This document shows, piece after piece, positions 34,021 through 41,593 of a DNA stretch of 64,000 nt. The notes below the pieces were generated by a model. It was not told the DNA's origin. It worked only from the letters and a program-made list of their open reading frames with translations, and ran no database searches. The DNA is from Permianibacter fluminis (GTDB lineage Bacteria; Pseudomonadota; Gammaproteobacteria; Enterobacterales; Permianibacteraceae), in contig NZ_JABMEG010000001.1 in assembly GCF_013179735.1 (NCBI RefSeq), forward strand, positions 2,232,001 through 2,296,000, written 5' to 3'. Every line of letters starts with the position of its first letter. Within the stretch, counting starts at the first letter, position 1. The position numbers and the translations under genes are program-made.

Positions 34021-35388
34021 ATGTTCGGCAACCTTTCCGACCGTTTGAACGCCGCCCTGAAAAAGCTCTCCGGCCAGGGCCGCATTACCGAAGACAACGT
34101 CAAAGACACGCTGCGCGAAGTGCGCATGGCACTGCTCGAAGCCGACGTTGCGCTGCCAGTAGTGAAAGACTTTATCGCCAAGGTCAAAGACCGCGCGGTC
34201 GGCACCGAAGTCACGACCAGCCTGACGCCCGGTCAGGCCTTCATCAAAATCGTTCGCGATGAACTCGTCGCGGCAATGGGCGAGCACAACGACGAACTCA
34301 ACCTCGCCGTGCAACCGCCGGCGGTGATCCTGATGGCCGGCCTGCAAGGCGCCGGTAAAACCACCAGCGCCGGCAAACTCGCCAAACTGCTGAAAGAGCG
34401 GCACAAGAAATCGGTGTTGCTGGTCTCGGCCGACGTGTACCGCCCGGCGGCGATCAAACAACTCGAAACCTTGGCGCAACAAGTGGGCGTGCATTTCTTC
34501 CCGAGTGCGGTCGGCCAAGACCCGGTCAAGATCGCCAAAGACGCCGTCGAAGAAGCCAAGCGCCGCATTTACGACGTGGTGATCGTCGACACCGCCGGCC
34601 GCCTGCACATCGACAGCGAGATGATGGACGAGGCCAAGCGCATACATGCCGCCGTCACGCCCATCGAAACACTGTTCGTGGTCGACAGCATGACCGGCCA
34701 GGACGCTGCCAATACTGCCAAAGCCTTCAACGAAGCGCTGCCGCTGACCGGCGTCATCCTGACCAAAGCCGACGGCGATGCCCGCGGCGGCGCCGCGCTG
34801 TCCATCCGCACCATCACCGGCAAACCGATCAAGTTCATCGGCGTCGCCGAAAAACTCGACGGCCTCGAACCGTTCCATCCGGACCGTATCGCCAGCCGCA
34901 TTCTCGGCATGGGCGATGTGCTGAGTTTGATTGAACAAGTCGAACGTGAAGTCGACAAGGACAAAGCCGAAGCCTTTGCCAAGAAACTCAAGAAAGGCAA
35001 AGGTTTTGATCTGGAAGACTTCCGCGACCAACTCCGCCAAATGAAAAAAATGGGCGGCCTGACTTCGATGATGGAAAAAATGCCCGGCTTTGGCCAGATC
35101 CCGGAAGCCGCCAAGGCACAAGTCAACGACCGCGAACTGCTGCGCCTGGAGGCCATCATCAACTCGATGACTGCCGCTGAACGCGCCCGCCCGGATCTGA
35201 TCAAAGGTTCCCGCAAACGCCGTATCGCACTTGGCTCCGGCACTCAGGTTCAGGACGTCAACAAGCTGATGAAGCAATATGATCAGATGAACACCATGAT
35301 GAAGAAGATTTCATCGAAAGGTGGTTTGATGAAGTTGATGCGAGGCATGGGTGGGAAGATGCCGCCGGGGATGATGCCGAAGCGGTAG
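34021..35388 (+). CDS. ffh: Signal recognition particle protein Ffh
   Basis: A 455-residue SRP54 GTPase that binds 4.5S RNA and signal sequences and delivers ribosomes to FtsY. N domain 1-90; G domain with P-loop GLQGAGKTTSAGKLA, VSADVYRPAA, DTAGRLHID, TKADGDARGGAAL and GVAEKLDGLEPF; Met-rich M domain from about 325 (FRDQLRQMKKMGGLTSMMEK) ending MKLMRGMGGKMPPGMMPKR. Length is standard. It is separated here from both its usual neighbours, ypjD and rpsP. Confidence 0.98.
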   Translation: MFGNLSDRLNAALKKLSGQGRITEDNVKDTLREVRMALLEADVALPVVKDFIAKVKDRAVGTEVTTSLTPGQAFIKIVRDELVAAMGEHNDELNLAVQPPAVILMAGLQGAGKTTSAGKLAKLLKERHKKSVLLVSADVYRPAAIKQLETLAQQVGVHFFPSAVGQDPVKIAKDAVEEAKRRIYDVVIVDTAGRLHIDSEMMDEAKRIHAAVTPIETLFVVDSMTGQDAANTAKAFNEALPLTGVILTKADGDARGGAALSIRTITGKPIKFIGVAEKLDGLEPFHPDRIASRILGMGDVLSLIEQVEREVDKDKAEAFAKKLKKGKGFDLEDFRDQLRQMKKMGGLTSMMEKMPGFGQIPEAAKAQVNDRELLRLEAIINSMTAAERARPDLIKGSRKRRIALGSGTQVQDVNKLMKQYDQMNTMMKKISSKGGLMKLMRGMGGKMPPGMMPKR

Positions 35389-35400
35389 ATGGAGCTGGCA

Positions 35401-35853
35401 ATGAATCGATATGTATTGAGCCTGCTAGGGATGATTATTTTGATGAGCTACCTGTTGGCCTCCCCAGCTTTTGCTTGTTCGATTGAGGAGAGTCCGGCTA
35501 AACCTGAAAGGGAGGTGAGCACCACTGCGCTGGAACAGATGGCATTCTGGGTCGAGAAAGGATACTCGCTTGCCAAAATTAAGGTCTCAGCTGAATCTCT
35601 TGACGGGAATGGCCAGCCTGATAGTTATCTTGTGTCCATTCAGTATGGCTGGGGTCCGCGACTGCCGCAGCAGCTTGTTGTATCCAGTGGCTCCTGCTTG
35701 ATACTTTTGTTGAGTACTGGCGATGAAATATTCACAGTATTATCCGATGTTGCCGAATCGTCGGCGCATATCGATGCAATATGGGATATTTCGAGCGATA
35801 TTGACGATTCTGCTTTACAGAATGCACTTGGGTCTCCGGGTTTTACCTATTGA
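35401..35853 (+). CDS. Small secreted protein of unknown function
   Basis: A 150-residue protein with a clear signal peptide (MNRYVLSLLGMIILMSYLLASPAFA) before Cys-Ser-Ile; the mature part has no motif that I recognise. An ATG at 35389, directly after the ffh stop, is also in frame, but the one at 35401 has GGAG seven nt upstream. The gene is visibly richer in A and T than its neighbours and its codon use is more relaxed, which suggests recent acquisition. A terminator follows at once, so it may be cotranscribed with ffh. Confidence 0.6.
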   Translation: MNRYVLSLLGMIILMSYLLASPAFACSIEESPAKPEREVSTTALEQMAFWVEKGYSLAKIKVSAESLDGNGQPDSYLVSIQYGWGPRLPQQLVVSSGSCLILLLSTGDEIFTVLSDVAESSAHIDAIWDISSDIDDSALQNALGSPGFTY

Positions 35854-35864
35854 AGTTCACGTAG

Positions 35865-35903
35865 CCCGGATCGTTGCGAAGCAATGATCCGGGTTTTCTT
35901 TTT
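35865..35903 (+). terminator. Terminator after the ffh-linked small gene
   Basis: CCCGGATCGTTGC (35865-35877) pairs with GCAATGATCCGGG (35881-35893), with one G-T wobble and a 3-nt loop, followed by TTTTCTTTTTC. Confidence 0.9.
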
Positions 35904-35969
35904 CTGACCGGTGTGTACAGATGGAGCGGGGGAGTCCCCACCATTGCCGGGTCTCGCCCCGGCGGGCGA

Positions 35970-36001
35970 CCTTCTTTCTTTGCTCGTGCAAAGAAAGAAG
36001 G
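35970..36001. repeat. 14-bp stem hairpin
   Basis: CCTTCTTTCTTTGC (35970-35983) and GCAAAGAAAGAAGG (35988-36001) are exact complements around a TCGT loop. It is preceded by a GC-rich stretch (GGTCTCGCCCCGGCGGGCGA). Sequences of this type recur between genes in many gammaproteobacteria and may be a repeat family rather than a terminator. Confidence 0.7.
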
Positions 36002-36230
36002 CAAAGAAACACGCCCCACGCGCCAGAATCGGGTTGGCTGCTTCGGAGACTCCGCCCGCCGCTTCGGCGTTATCGGCTGCGGGCACGTGCTGATGCGGCA
36101 TCCGTGCCTTATCAGCACTGCGCAAGCCGTCCTGGCTTGCGCACCCGGCCGCTAACGCCGAATCGCCGGCTGGCGCGAATGGGGGCCCGGGTCATAGATG
36201 AGTCAGTCGCTTCGGCAATGCATCTCAGTC

Positions 36231-36258
36231 TGTCATTCCGACTTTCGCCGGAATGACA
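36231..36258. repeat. TGTCATTCCG inverted repeat, copy 1
   Basis: TGTCATTCCG (36231-36240) and CGGAATGACA (36249-36258) form a 10-bp stem with an 8-nt loop. A related copy lies at 46001-46024. This resembles the widespread short GTCATTCC-type intergenic repeat. Confidence 0.65.
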
Positions 36259-36380
36259 GGTTCCTTTTCGTTTTTGCTTTTATCATTGCGCGAAGCGTGC
36301 CTTTGATTTTCTCGCCGTCTGACGAGCCGAGCAGCGGAATGCAGTCTGGGTTAACAGCCCGTAACGCAGTGAAGGGTCGA

Positions 36381-36645
36381 GGCATGGATGCCGAAGCCTT
36401 TTGTGACTGTACAAGGATGTACTGTCACAAAAGCCCCAGACGGAATGAGCAGCACAGGGCACCCACAAAACAGACTTATCGTTTTGTGGGCGAGGAATAC
36501 AGGCAATGTTCTTTTGGGTACTTTTCTTGCGCCAAGACAAATCTGCCGGGAGCAGATTTGCGCGCAAGCCCCGAAGGGGTAAAGCGCATGGATGCGCTTT
36601 ACAAAGTTACCCGCCCGCCGGGGCGACGCCGACATGGATGTCGGC
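36381..36645. repeat. Cluster of hairpins, several with an ATGGAT centre
   Basis: Within 265 bp there are: GGCAT-GG-ATGCC (36381-36392); a 10-bp stem CTTTTGTGAC with inner GTAC pairs around AAGGAT (36398-36433); CCCACAAAAC and its complement (36462-36490); a compound hairpin with outer CTTGCGC and inner CAAATCTGC arms (36526-36568); an 11-bp stem GTAAAGCGCAT around GG (36579-36602); and a 9-bp stem CGCCGACAT around GG (36627-36646). Three share the CAT-GG-ATG centre although their outer arms differ. Confidence 0.75.
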
Positions 36646-36747
36646 GGTAGAGCAATGCAGGAGCAATTGCCGAGACCCGGCAATCCTCCCGACTGACCAG
36701 CTGCGGAAATAAACGAGAAGAGCGGAGCGACAACTACCCCCTCCCGG

Positions 36748-36769
36748 CCTCCCCCTTTACAGGGGGAGG
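36748..36769. repeat. CT/GA palindrome related to the 33.7 kb element
   Basis: CCTCCCCC (36748-36755) and GGGGGAGG (36762-36769) flank TTTACA. The arms match the style of the palindromes inside the 33656-33845 element, but the terminal inverted repeats are missing here. Confidence 0.55.
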
Positions 36770-36917
36770 AGCAAAGCGCTGGCTCGAGACTCGGCAATCA
36801 CTCCGTTTGCTCTAGAACTGAAATAGTTGAAACACCGCAGCAGCAACGCCCCTCTCGCGGCCATGCTGCCACCAACGACGAATAGCCACCTAAGCCCTCA
36901 TCGAAATCAAAACTCAT

Positions 36918-38090
36918 TCAGCTAGCGGTTTGATTCAGCTTCTCGCGAAACTCGGTTGGGGTCATGCCAACCTTCTTCTTGAAGAACGTGTTGAAGGACG
37001 CTTTGGAGTTGAAGCCGGCGTTTTCCATGATTTCAAGCATGGTTTGGTTCTTGTTTGCCGGGTCGGACAGCAGCCGCTTGCACTCATCGATGCGGTAGGT
37101 GTTGATGAAGTCGAAAAAGTTCTGCTGATAGTGACGGTTGATCAATTGCGACAAGTTGCCGCGTGACATTTGCAGCTGCTTGGACAGGTTTTCCAGGTTC
37201 AGCAAGCAATTCAGGTAGGGCTTCTTTTCTTTCATGTAGGTTTCGAGCTGGCTGATCTGCTCCGGGGAAATGATCGGTTTCTCTTCCGGCTTTTCGGCTT
37301 CCTTGGTTTCTGGTTGGCTAAAACCAGCGAATACCTGGCTGTGTCCCATGCTGAAAAAGATCAGTGCGCTGACCAACAGCATGGCGGCGTAGTCGGCGGC
37401 GAGGCCCCAAAAGTCGAGGTCGATGCCAAGTGACGGGGCGAACGAGGAAATCAAGGTCGTGCTGACGAACATGGAATCCATGCGCACGGCCAGAAAGCCG
37501 AGGACCAGAATTTTTAGCCAGGTCAGATCGATTTTTTCGATATCGGCAAACTCGTCCTTGATGCGCTTCTGGTAACGGAGCAGCTCGATCAGCGCCAGGA
37601 TGCCGCAGACAATCCGGAACAGTTCACGCAGAAAGCCGACTGACAGTGTCAGTTTTGGCGGCGCGAAGGTGTCGTAGCCCTGCAGGATGACGACTTTGGC
37701 CGCGTAATCCAGCCGGTAATAGTTGACGACTTCAAACAGCACGTAGGCGACAAATGGCAGGAACAAGAGCCAGTCGCTGCGTTTGATCCGGTAATCGCGG
37801 TAGATCATGGCGCGGACATACAGCAAGAGCAGTGGCGCTTCGAGCCAATAGGCGTGACCAAACAAGTAGAAAATGTTCGGGGAAAAATCGATGGCCCACT
37901 GGCGAAAGGCAGTGCCGTACATGATCAGGTTGTCGAGCGGTATCGCAGCTTGAGCAAACAAAAACAGCGCAAGCAGGACATTGCCACGGCGTTTGCTGCG
38001 GAACAGCCACAAAAACAGTGCAAACAGCACGCACTGATAAATGGTGATGAACTGCATGACATCATGCAGGTTGAACAGAATCGCTTTCAT
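36918..38090 (-). CDS. Membrane-bound AraC-family transcriptional regulator
   Basis: A 390-residue protein with about six or seven N-terminal membrane helices (residues 10-260, for example YQCVLFALFLWLF and AADYAAMLLVSALIFFSMG), a charged linker and a C-terminal AraC-type DNA-binding domain (about 285-390). The two helix-turn-helix units are in LENLSKQLQMSRGNLSQLIN and LEIMENAGFNSKASFNTFFK, followed by VGMTPTEFRE. Regulators of this layout often sense sugars or peptides at the membrane. It is divergent from the GH16 gene and probably controls the glucan locus. Confidence 0.88.
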   Translation of the reverse strand: MKAILFNLHDVMQFITIYQCVLFALFLWLFRSKRRGNVLLALFLFAQAAIPLDNLIMYGTAFRQWAIDFSPNIFYLFGHAYWLEAPLLLLYVRAMIYRDYRIKRSDWLLFLPFVAYVLFEVVNYYRLDYAAKVVILQGYDTFAPPKLTLSVGFLRELFRIVCGILALIELLRYQKRIKDEFADIEKIDLTWLKILVLGFLAVRMDSMFVSTTLISSFAPSLGIDLDFWGLAADYAAMLLVSALIFFSMGHSQVFAGFSQPETKEAEKPEEKPIISPEQISQLETYMKEKKPYLNCLLNLENLSKQLQMSRGNLSQLINRHYQQNFFDFINTYRIDECKRLLSDPANKNQTMLEIMENAGFNSKASFNTFFKKKVGMTPTEFREKLNQTAS

Positions 38091-38844
38091 TCACTGTGAC
38101 CGCGTGCGCTCGATGCTGCTGAGCTTATCGGTTGAGCAACAGAATGCAAGCAACTCGCAAGGCCGCGCGTCGTGCGCTTGCACGGCTTTGCCGATGATCG
38201 TTGTGATTGCTGTTTTTTTGTCCAGCGGCGCGCAGCCATACGACGGCAGTGATACCGCGACTGCCGGCGCCAAGGGCACACCGCAGCCAATGCTGGAATC
38301 GGATGAGACGGATGGTCGTTCACAGATAAATTTGCTGCGCCGCACAAAAATATCGACTCATTATGCGAGCGTGCCGGCAATCGAATCGACCGGCGCGGTT
38401 CGTATTAAAGGCTGGCGAAGTTGGCAGCGAGCACAAGTCGGTAGCAACTGACACAAGTGGGCATCAATGGCTTTGCACCGACGCGCTGGTGGTGATGGCA
38501 GCTGAAAAAATGCTGCAGTGCATAAAGCCTTTGCCTACCCGCTTGCGATGGCTGCGGCGCGACGTGCTGGTCAGGCATGCCCACCAAACCGGGCGACGGG
38601 TGTCCGTTTTGGTATGGAAATGCGGTTTTGGCCAAGGTTGAACGTCTTGCTGTGGCGTCATGCGAACTCAAACGGTTCAAGTTTGAAGGCAGCTACAAGC
38701 TTGAACGCGTCCTTGCGTTTGCCTTTGGTATACGAGTAGCTCGCGAATTTCGGCCCGACGTGGCTGGCCTGGCATCAGCCGTCAGGATCGCGACGGTGCC
38801 TGGGAGACCGCGGTTCGCAACGCCCGGAGGCGAGTGGAGACAAC
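38091..38844. other. Long divergent intergenic region upstream of the GH16 gene
   Basis: A 754-bp gap between divergent genes. Short open frames exist on both strands but none has a good ribosome site, a recognisable protein or normal codon use. It contains an inverted repeat GTTCAAG (38675-38681) and CTTGAAC (38700-38706) about 140 nt before the GH16 start, a possible regulator site. The GH16 ATG has GGAGGCGAGTGGAG upstream. Nothing else could be supported. Confidence 0.5.
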
Positions 38845-41505
38845 ATGAAAAAAGCAAACGGATACCTGCCCCGACTGCTGGCGCTGATGCTGGCGACCAT
38901 GCTGTGGGGGTGTGGCGACAGCGCCACTACCAAAACTGACCTCGACAGTGTCGACCCGTCGCAACCGGTCGCCGACTGGAAGCTGAAGTGGAGCGACGAG
39001 TTCGATGGCAGCAGCATCGACCCCCGCAAGTGGACCCGCGAGGTCAACTGCGACGGCGGTGGCAACAACGAGCAGCAGTGCTATACCGATGCCGCCGAGA
39101 ACGCCTTTGTCGCCGCTGGCGTGCTGAACATCGTTGCCCGGCCGGCTGCGGACGGCGCGCCCAAGCCCTACACCTCGGCGCGGCTGAACACCCAGTACAA
39201 GGCCGATTTCAAATACGGCCGCATCGAGATGCGGGCCAAGCTGCCGTTTGGTCAAGGCAGCTGGCCGGCGTTCTGGATGATGCCGACCGACAGCGAATAC
39301 GGCGGCTGGCCGCGCTCCGGTGAAGTCGACATCATGGAGGCGGTCAACCTTAAGGCCGACGCGCCAGATCAGGACGAGCCGGAAAATCGCATCGTCGGCA
39401 CGCTGCACTATGGCTCCGGCGCTGATGAGGCCGGTCACAAATACACCGGCAAATCCTACAAGAAGCCGGATGGCAGCAATCCCGCCGATGATTTTCACAC
39501 CTATGCCATCGAATGGCAGGAAGGCGAATTCCGCTGGTACATGGATGGTTATCTCTACGCCACCCAACGCAAATCAGAAGTGCGCTACAACAGCCGTGGC
39601 GAAGCGGTCGGCCTCGCGCATCGCGGTTGGTACACGCAGTATTACGACCAAGGTACGGGCGAGCTCATTACACACTGGGACAATGCGCCGTTTGATCAGT
39701 ATTTCTACCTGATTCTGAATCTCGCGGTTGGTGGCAACTGGCCCGCCAATGTCAACGAAACCGGCATCGATGCCGAAGCCTTTGCCAATGGCCAAGCGCT
39801 GCAGGTGGATTACGTGCGCGTGTACGAGTGCTCGGCGGATCCGCTGACCGGTAAAGGTTGCGAAACCATTCGTCCCGGTTATGCCGATTTGGACGACGCT
39901 CTGGTGGAGGGTGCGGCTCCGATTCCGTCGCCACCGTCCAATGGTGCAGAAAACCTGACCATTTTTGACGGCACATTGAATCCGAACTGGCCGGCCTGGG
40001 ATTGCTGCGGCGGTTCGACCCCGGCCGTGGTGGACGATCCGGCTTTGGGCCCATCAGTCGAGTTCAGTGTGGGCGCGGCACCGACCGTCAATGGCTTCAT
40101 CACCCGCTCCGCTTTCATCACCGATCCGACTGGCGTACCGACGCCGTTTGATGGCAGCGGTATGCTGGAAAAAGGCGCCATTCGTTTTGATCTGAAGGTG
40201 GTGAGTGCACCGACCGATCCGGGTTCGGTGTGGAAATTCAAGGTGGAAAGCAACGGCGGCGAAACCGCCGTTGAACTGAATCTGGTAGATGGTTATGTCG
40301 GCTCGTCGGATCCCAGCCCGGCAGTAGGGCAGTGGGAGTATTACGAGTTTCCGCTGCAAATGCTTGCCGATGCCGGTCTCGATGTATCGAAGATTGATGT
40401 CGTGATGATCTTCCCGGCATGGGGCAGCGGCAATGGTGCTGTGTACCGGATGAACAATGTCGAGATCTCGCAGGCATCACCGCGTCTCGATCTGTTCAAA
40501 GACGCCGAAAATCCGGCGTGGCCGATGTGGGATTGTTGTGGCGGCTCGACCCCGCAAGTGGTCACCGATGATGTCGATCACGGCGCCACCGCCGAGTTCT
40601 CGATTGGCGCCAGCCCGACCGTCATGGGCTTTATCACCCGCTCAGCCAATGGTGGCGGCGACACACCGTTTGATGCCAGCACCATTGTCGAAAATGGCGT
40701 GCTGCAATTCGACATGCGGGCCGTCAGCCTGCCGAACACACCAAGCGCACCATGGTTGCTGAAAGTGGAAGCCAATGGTGGCGCCAGTGCTGTCGAAGTC
40801 AATCTCAACACCAGCCTCGAAGGCCAGAATCCGGCCGCCGGTGTCTGGCAGACCTACACCTTCAAACTCGCCGATCTGGCAGCGGCGGGTCTGGATATTT
40901 CGGCCATTGATGTCGTGATGGTGTTCCCGGCTTGGGGTCAGGGCGAAGGCGCGACTTATCGCATCGACAACGCCGCGATCTACGAAGCGCCGCCAACCTA
41001 CACGCTGTATGACGACGCAGCGCGCACCGGCTGGGTGTTGTGGGATTGCTGCGCCGGTTCGGCGCCGGTGTCGGTCGCCGATGATGTCGATCACGGTCAA
41101 GTCGCCGAGTTCAGTGTCGGTGCAACACCGACCGTGCTGGGGCTCATCACGCGCTCGGCCAATGGTGGCGATGATCAACCGATCGACGCCACTGCCTTGG
41201 TCGACAGTGGTGTGATGCGCTTCGACATGAAGATGGTCAGTGCGCCTAACAATGCCTCAGCGCCGTGGTTGCTGAAGATCGAATCCGATGGCGGGGCAAC
41301 GGCCGTCGAAGTGAATCTGAACACCAGCCTTGAAGCAGTCGATCCGGTCGCCGGCGTCTGGCAAACCTACACCTTCAAGCTTGCCGATCTGGCCGCCGCC
41401 GGCCTGGATGTCACGGCGATTGATGTGGTGATGGTGTTCCCGGCGTGGGGACAGGGCGAAGGCGCGACCTATCGCATCGACAACATGGAATTGGCACCGT
41501 TCTGA
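38845..41505 (+). CDS. GH16 beta-glucanase lipoprotein with three tandem C-terminal modules
   Basis: An 886-residue outer-membrane or surface lipoprotein; the lipobox is MLWGC (Cys near residue 23). A GH16 laminarinase-type domain spans about 45-335, with catalytic E160, D162 and E165 in GEVDIMEAV and the fold blocks WSDEFDG, GSWPAFWMMP and HTYAIEWQ. Three tandem modules of about 170 residues follow (371-547, 548-718, 719-886), each starting with a W-D-C-C-(G/A)-G-S segment and ending with DVVM(I/V)FPAWG. They look like beta-sandwich carbohydrate-binding modules. The enzyme would cut beta-1,3 or mixed-linkage glucan at the cell surface for uptake by the receptor encoded downstream. Confidence 0.9.
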   Translation: MKKANGYLPRLLALMLATMLWGCGDSATTKTDLDSVDPSQPVADWKLKWSDEFDGSSIDPRKWTREVNCDGGGNNEQQCYTDAAENAFVAAGVLNIVARPAADGAPKPYTSARLNTQYKADFKYGRIEMRAKLPFGQGSWPAFWMMPTDSEYGGWPRSGEVDIMEAVNLKADAPDQDEPENRIVGTLHYGSGADEAGHKYTGKSYKKPDGSNPADDFHTYAIEWQEGEFRWYMDGYLYATQRKSEVRYNSRGEAVGLAHRGWYTQYYDQGTGELITHWDNAPFDQYFYLILNLAVGGNWPANVNETGIDAEAFANGQALQVDYVRVYECSADPLTGKGCETIRPGYADLDDALVEGAAPIPSPPSNGAENLTIFDGTLNPNWPAWDCCGGSTPAVVDDPALGPSVEFSVGAAPTVNGFITRSAFITDPTGVPTPFDGSGMLEKGAIRFDLKVVSAPTDPGSVWKFKVESNGGETAVELNLVDGYVGSSDPSPAVGQWEYYEFPLQMLADAGLDVSKIDVVMIFPAWGSGNGAVYRMNNVEISQASPRLDLFKDAENPAWPMWDCCGGSTPQVVTDDVDHGATAEFSIGASPTVMGFITRSANGGGDTPFDASTIVENGVLQFDMRAVSLPNTPSAPWLLKVEANGGASAVEVNLNTSLEGQNPAAGVWQTYTFKLADLAAAGLDISAIDVVMVFPAWGQGEGATYRIDNAAIYEAPPTYTLYDDAARTGWVLWDCCAGSAPVSVADDVDHGQVAEFSVGATPTVLGLITRSANGGDDQPIDATALVDSGVMRFDMKMVSAPNNASAPWLLKIESDGGATAVEVNLNTSLEAVDPVAGVWQTYTFKLADLAAAGLDVTAIDVVMVFPAWGQGEGATYRIDNMELAPF

Positions 41506-41506
41506 G

Positions 41507-41561
41507 CACGCCAGCGAGGCGTGACACGGCAAGCGAAACGCCGGGGACCACGGTCCCCGGC
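41507..41561 (+). other. Two hairpins between GH16 and TonB-receptor genes
   Basis: CACGCC (41507-41512) pairs with GGCGTG (41518-41523), then GCCGGGGACC (41540-41549) pairs exactly with GGTCCCCGGC (41552-41561) around AC. No T tract follows, so this is more likely an intercistronic stem that protects or separates the GH16 message than a strong terminator. Confidence 0.6.
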
Positions 41562-41593
41562 ACTGGCAACGGATACAACAAAAGCAGGCCATC

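Larger units (their letters stand above)
35904..36917. other. Repeat-rich non-coding region between ffh and the glucan locus
   Basis: About 1 kb without a convincing gene; the open frames present are short, overlap one another on both strands and run through hairpins. It holds a 14-bp hairpin (35970-36001), a TGTCATTCCG inverted repeat (36231-36258), a cluster of at least six hairpins (36381-36645) and another CT/GA palindrome (36748-36769). It marks the junction between ffh and inserted accessory genes. Confidence 0.7.

Noticed and set aside
34009-35277. A 422-codon minus-strand open frame across ffh
   Set aside because: It is antisense to ffh; its Phe/Gly/His-rich composition reflects the reversed ffh codons.
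35874-36797. Several overlapping open frames of 60-150 codons on both strands
   Set aside because: They run through terminators and hairpins, share no family and have no ribosome sites; the region is repeat-rich non-coding DNA.
38041-38939. Open frames of 80-136 codons in the gap upstream of the GH16 gene
   Set aside because: They overlap each other in different frames and the ends of real genes, and show no domain or signal peptide.
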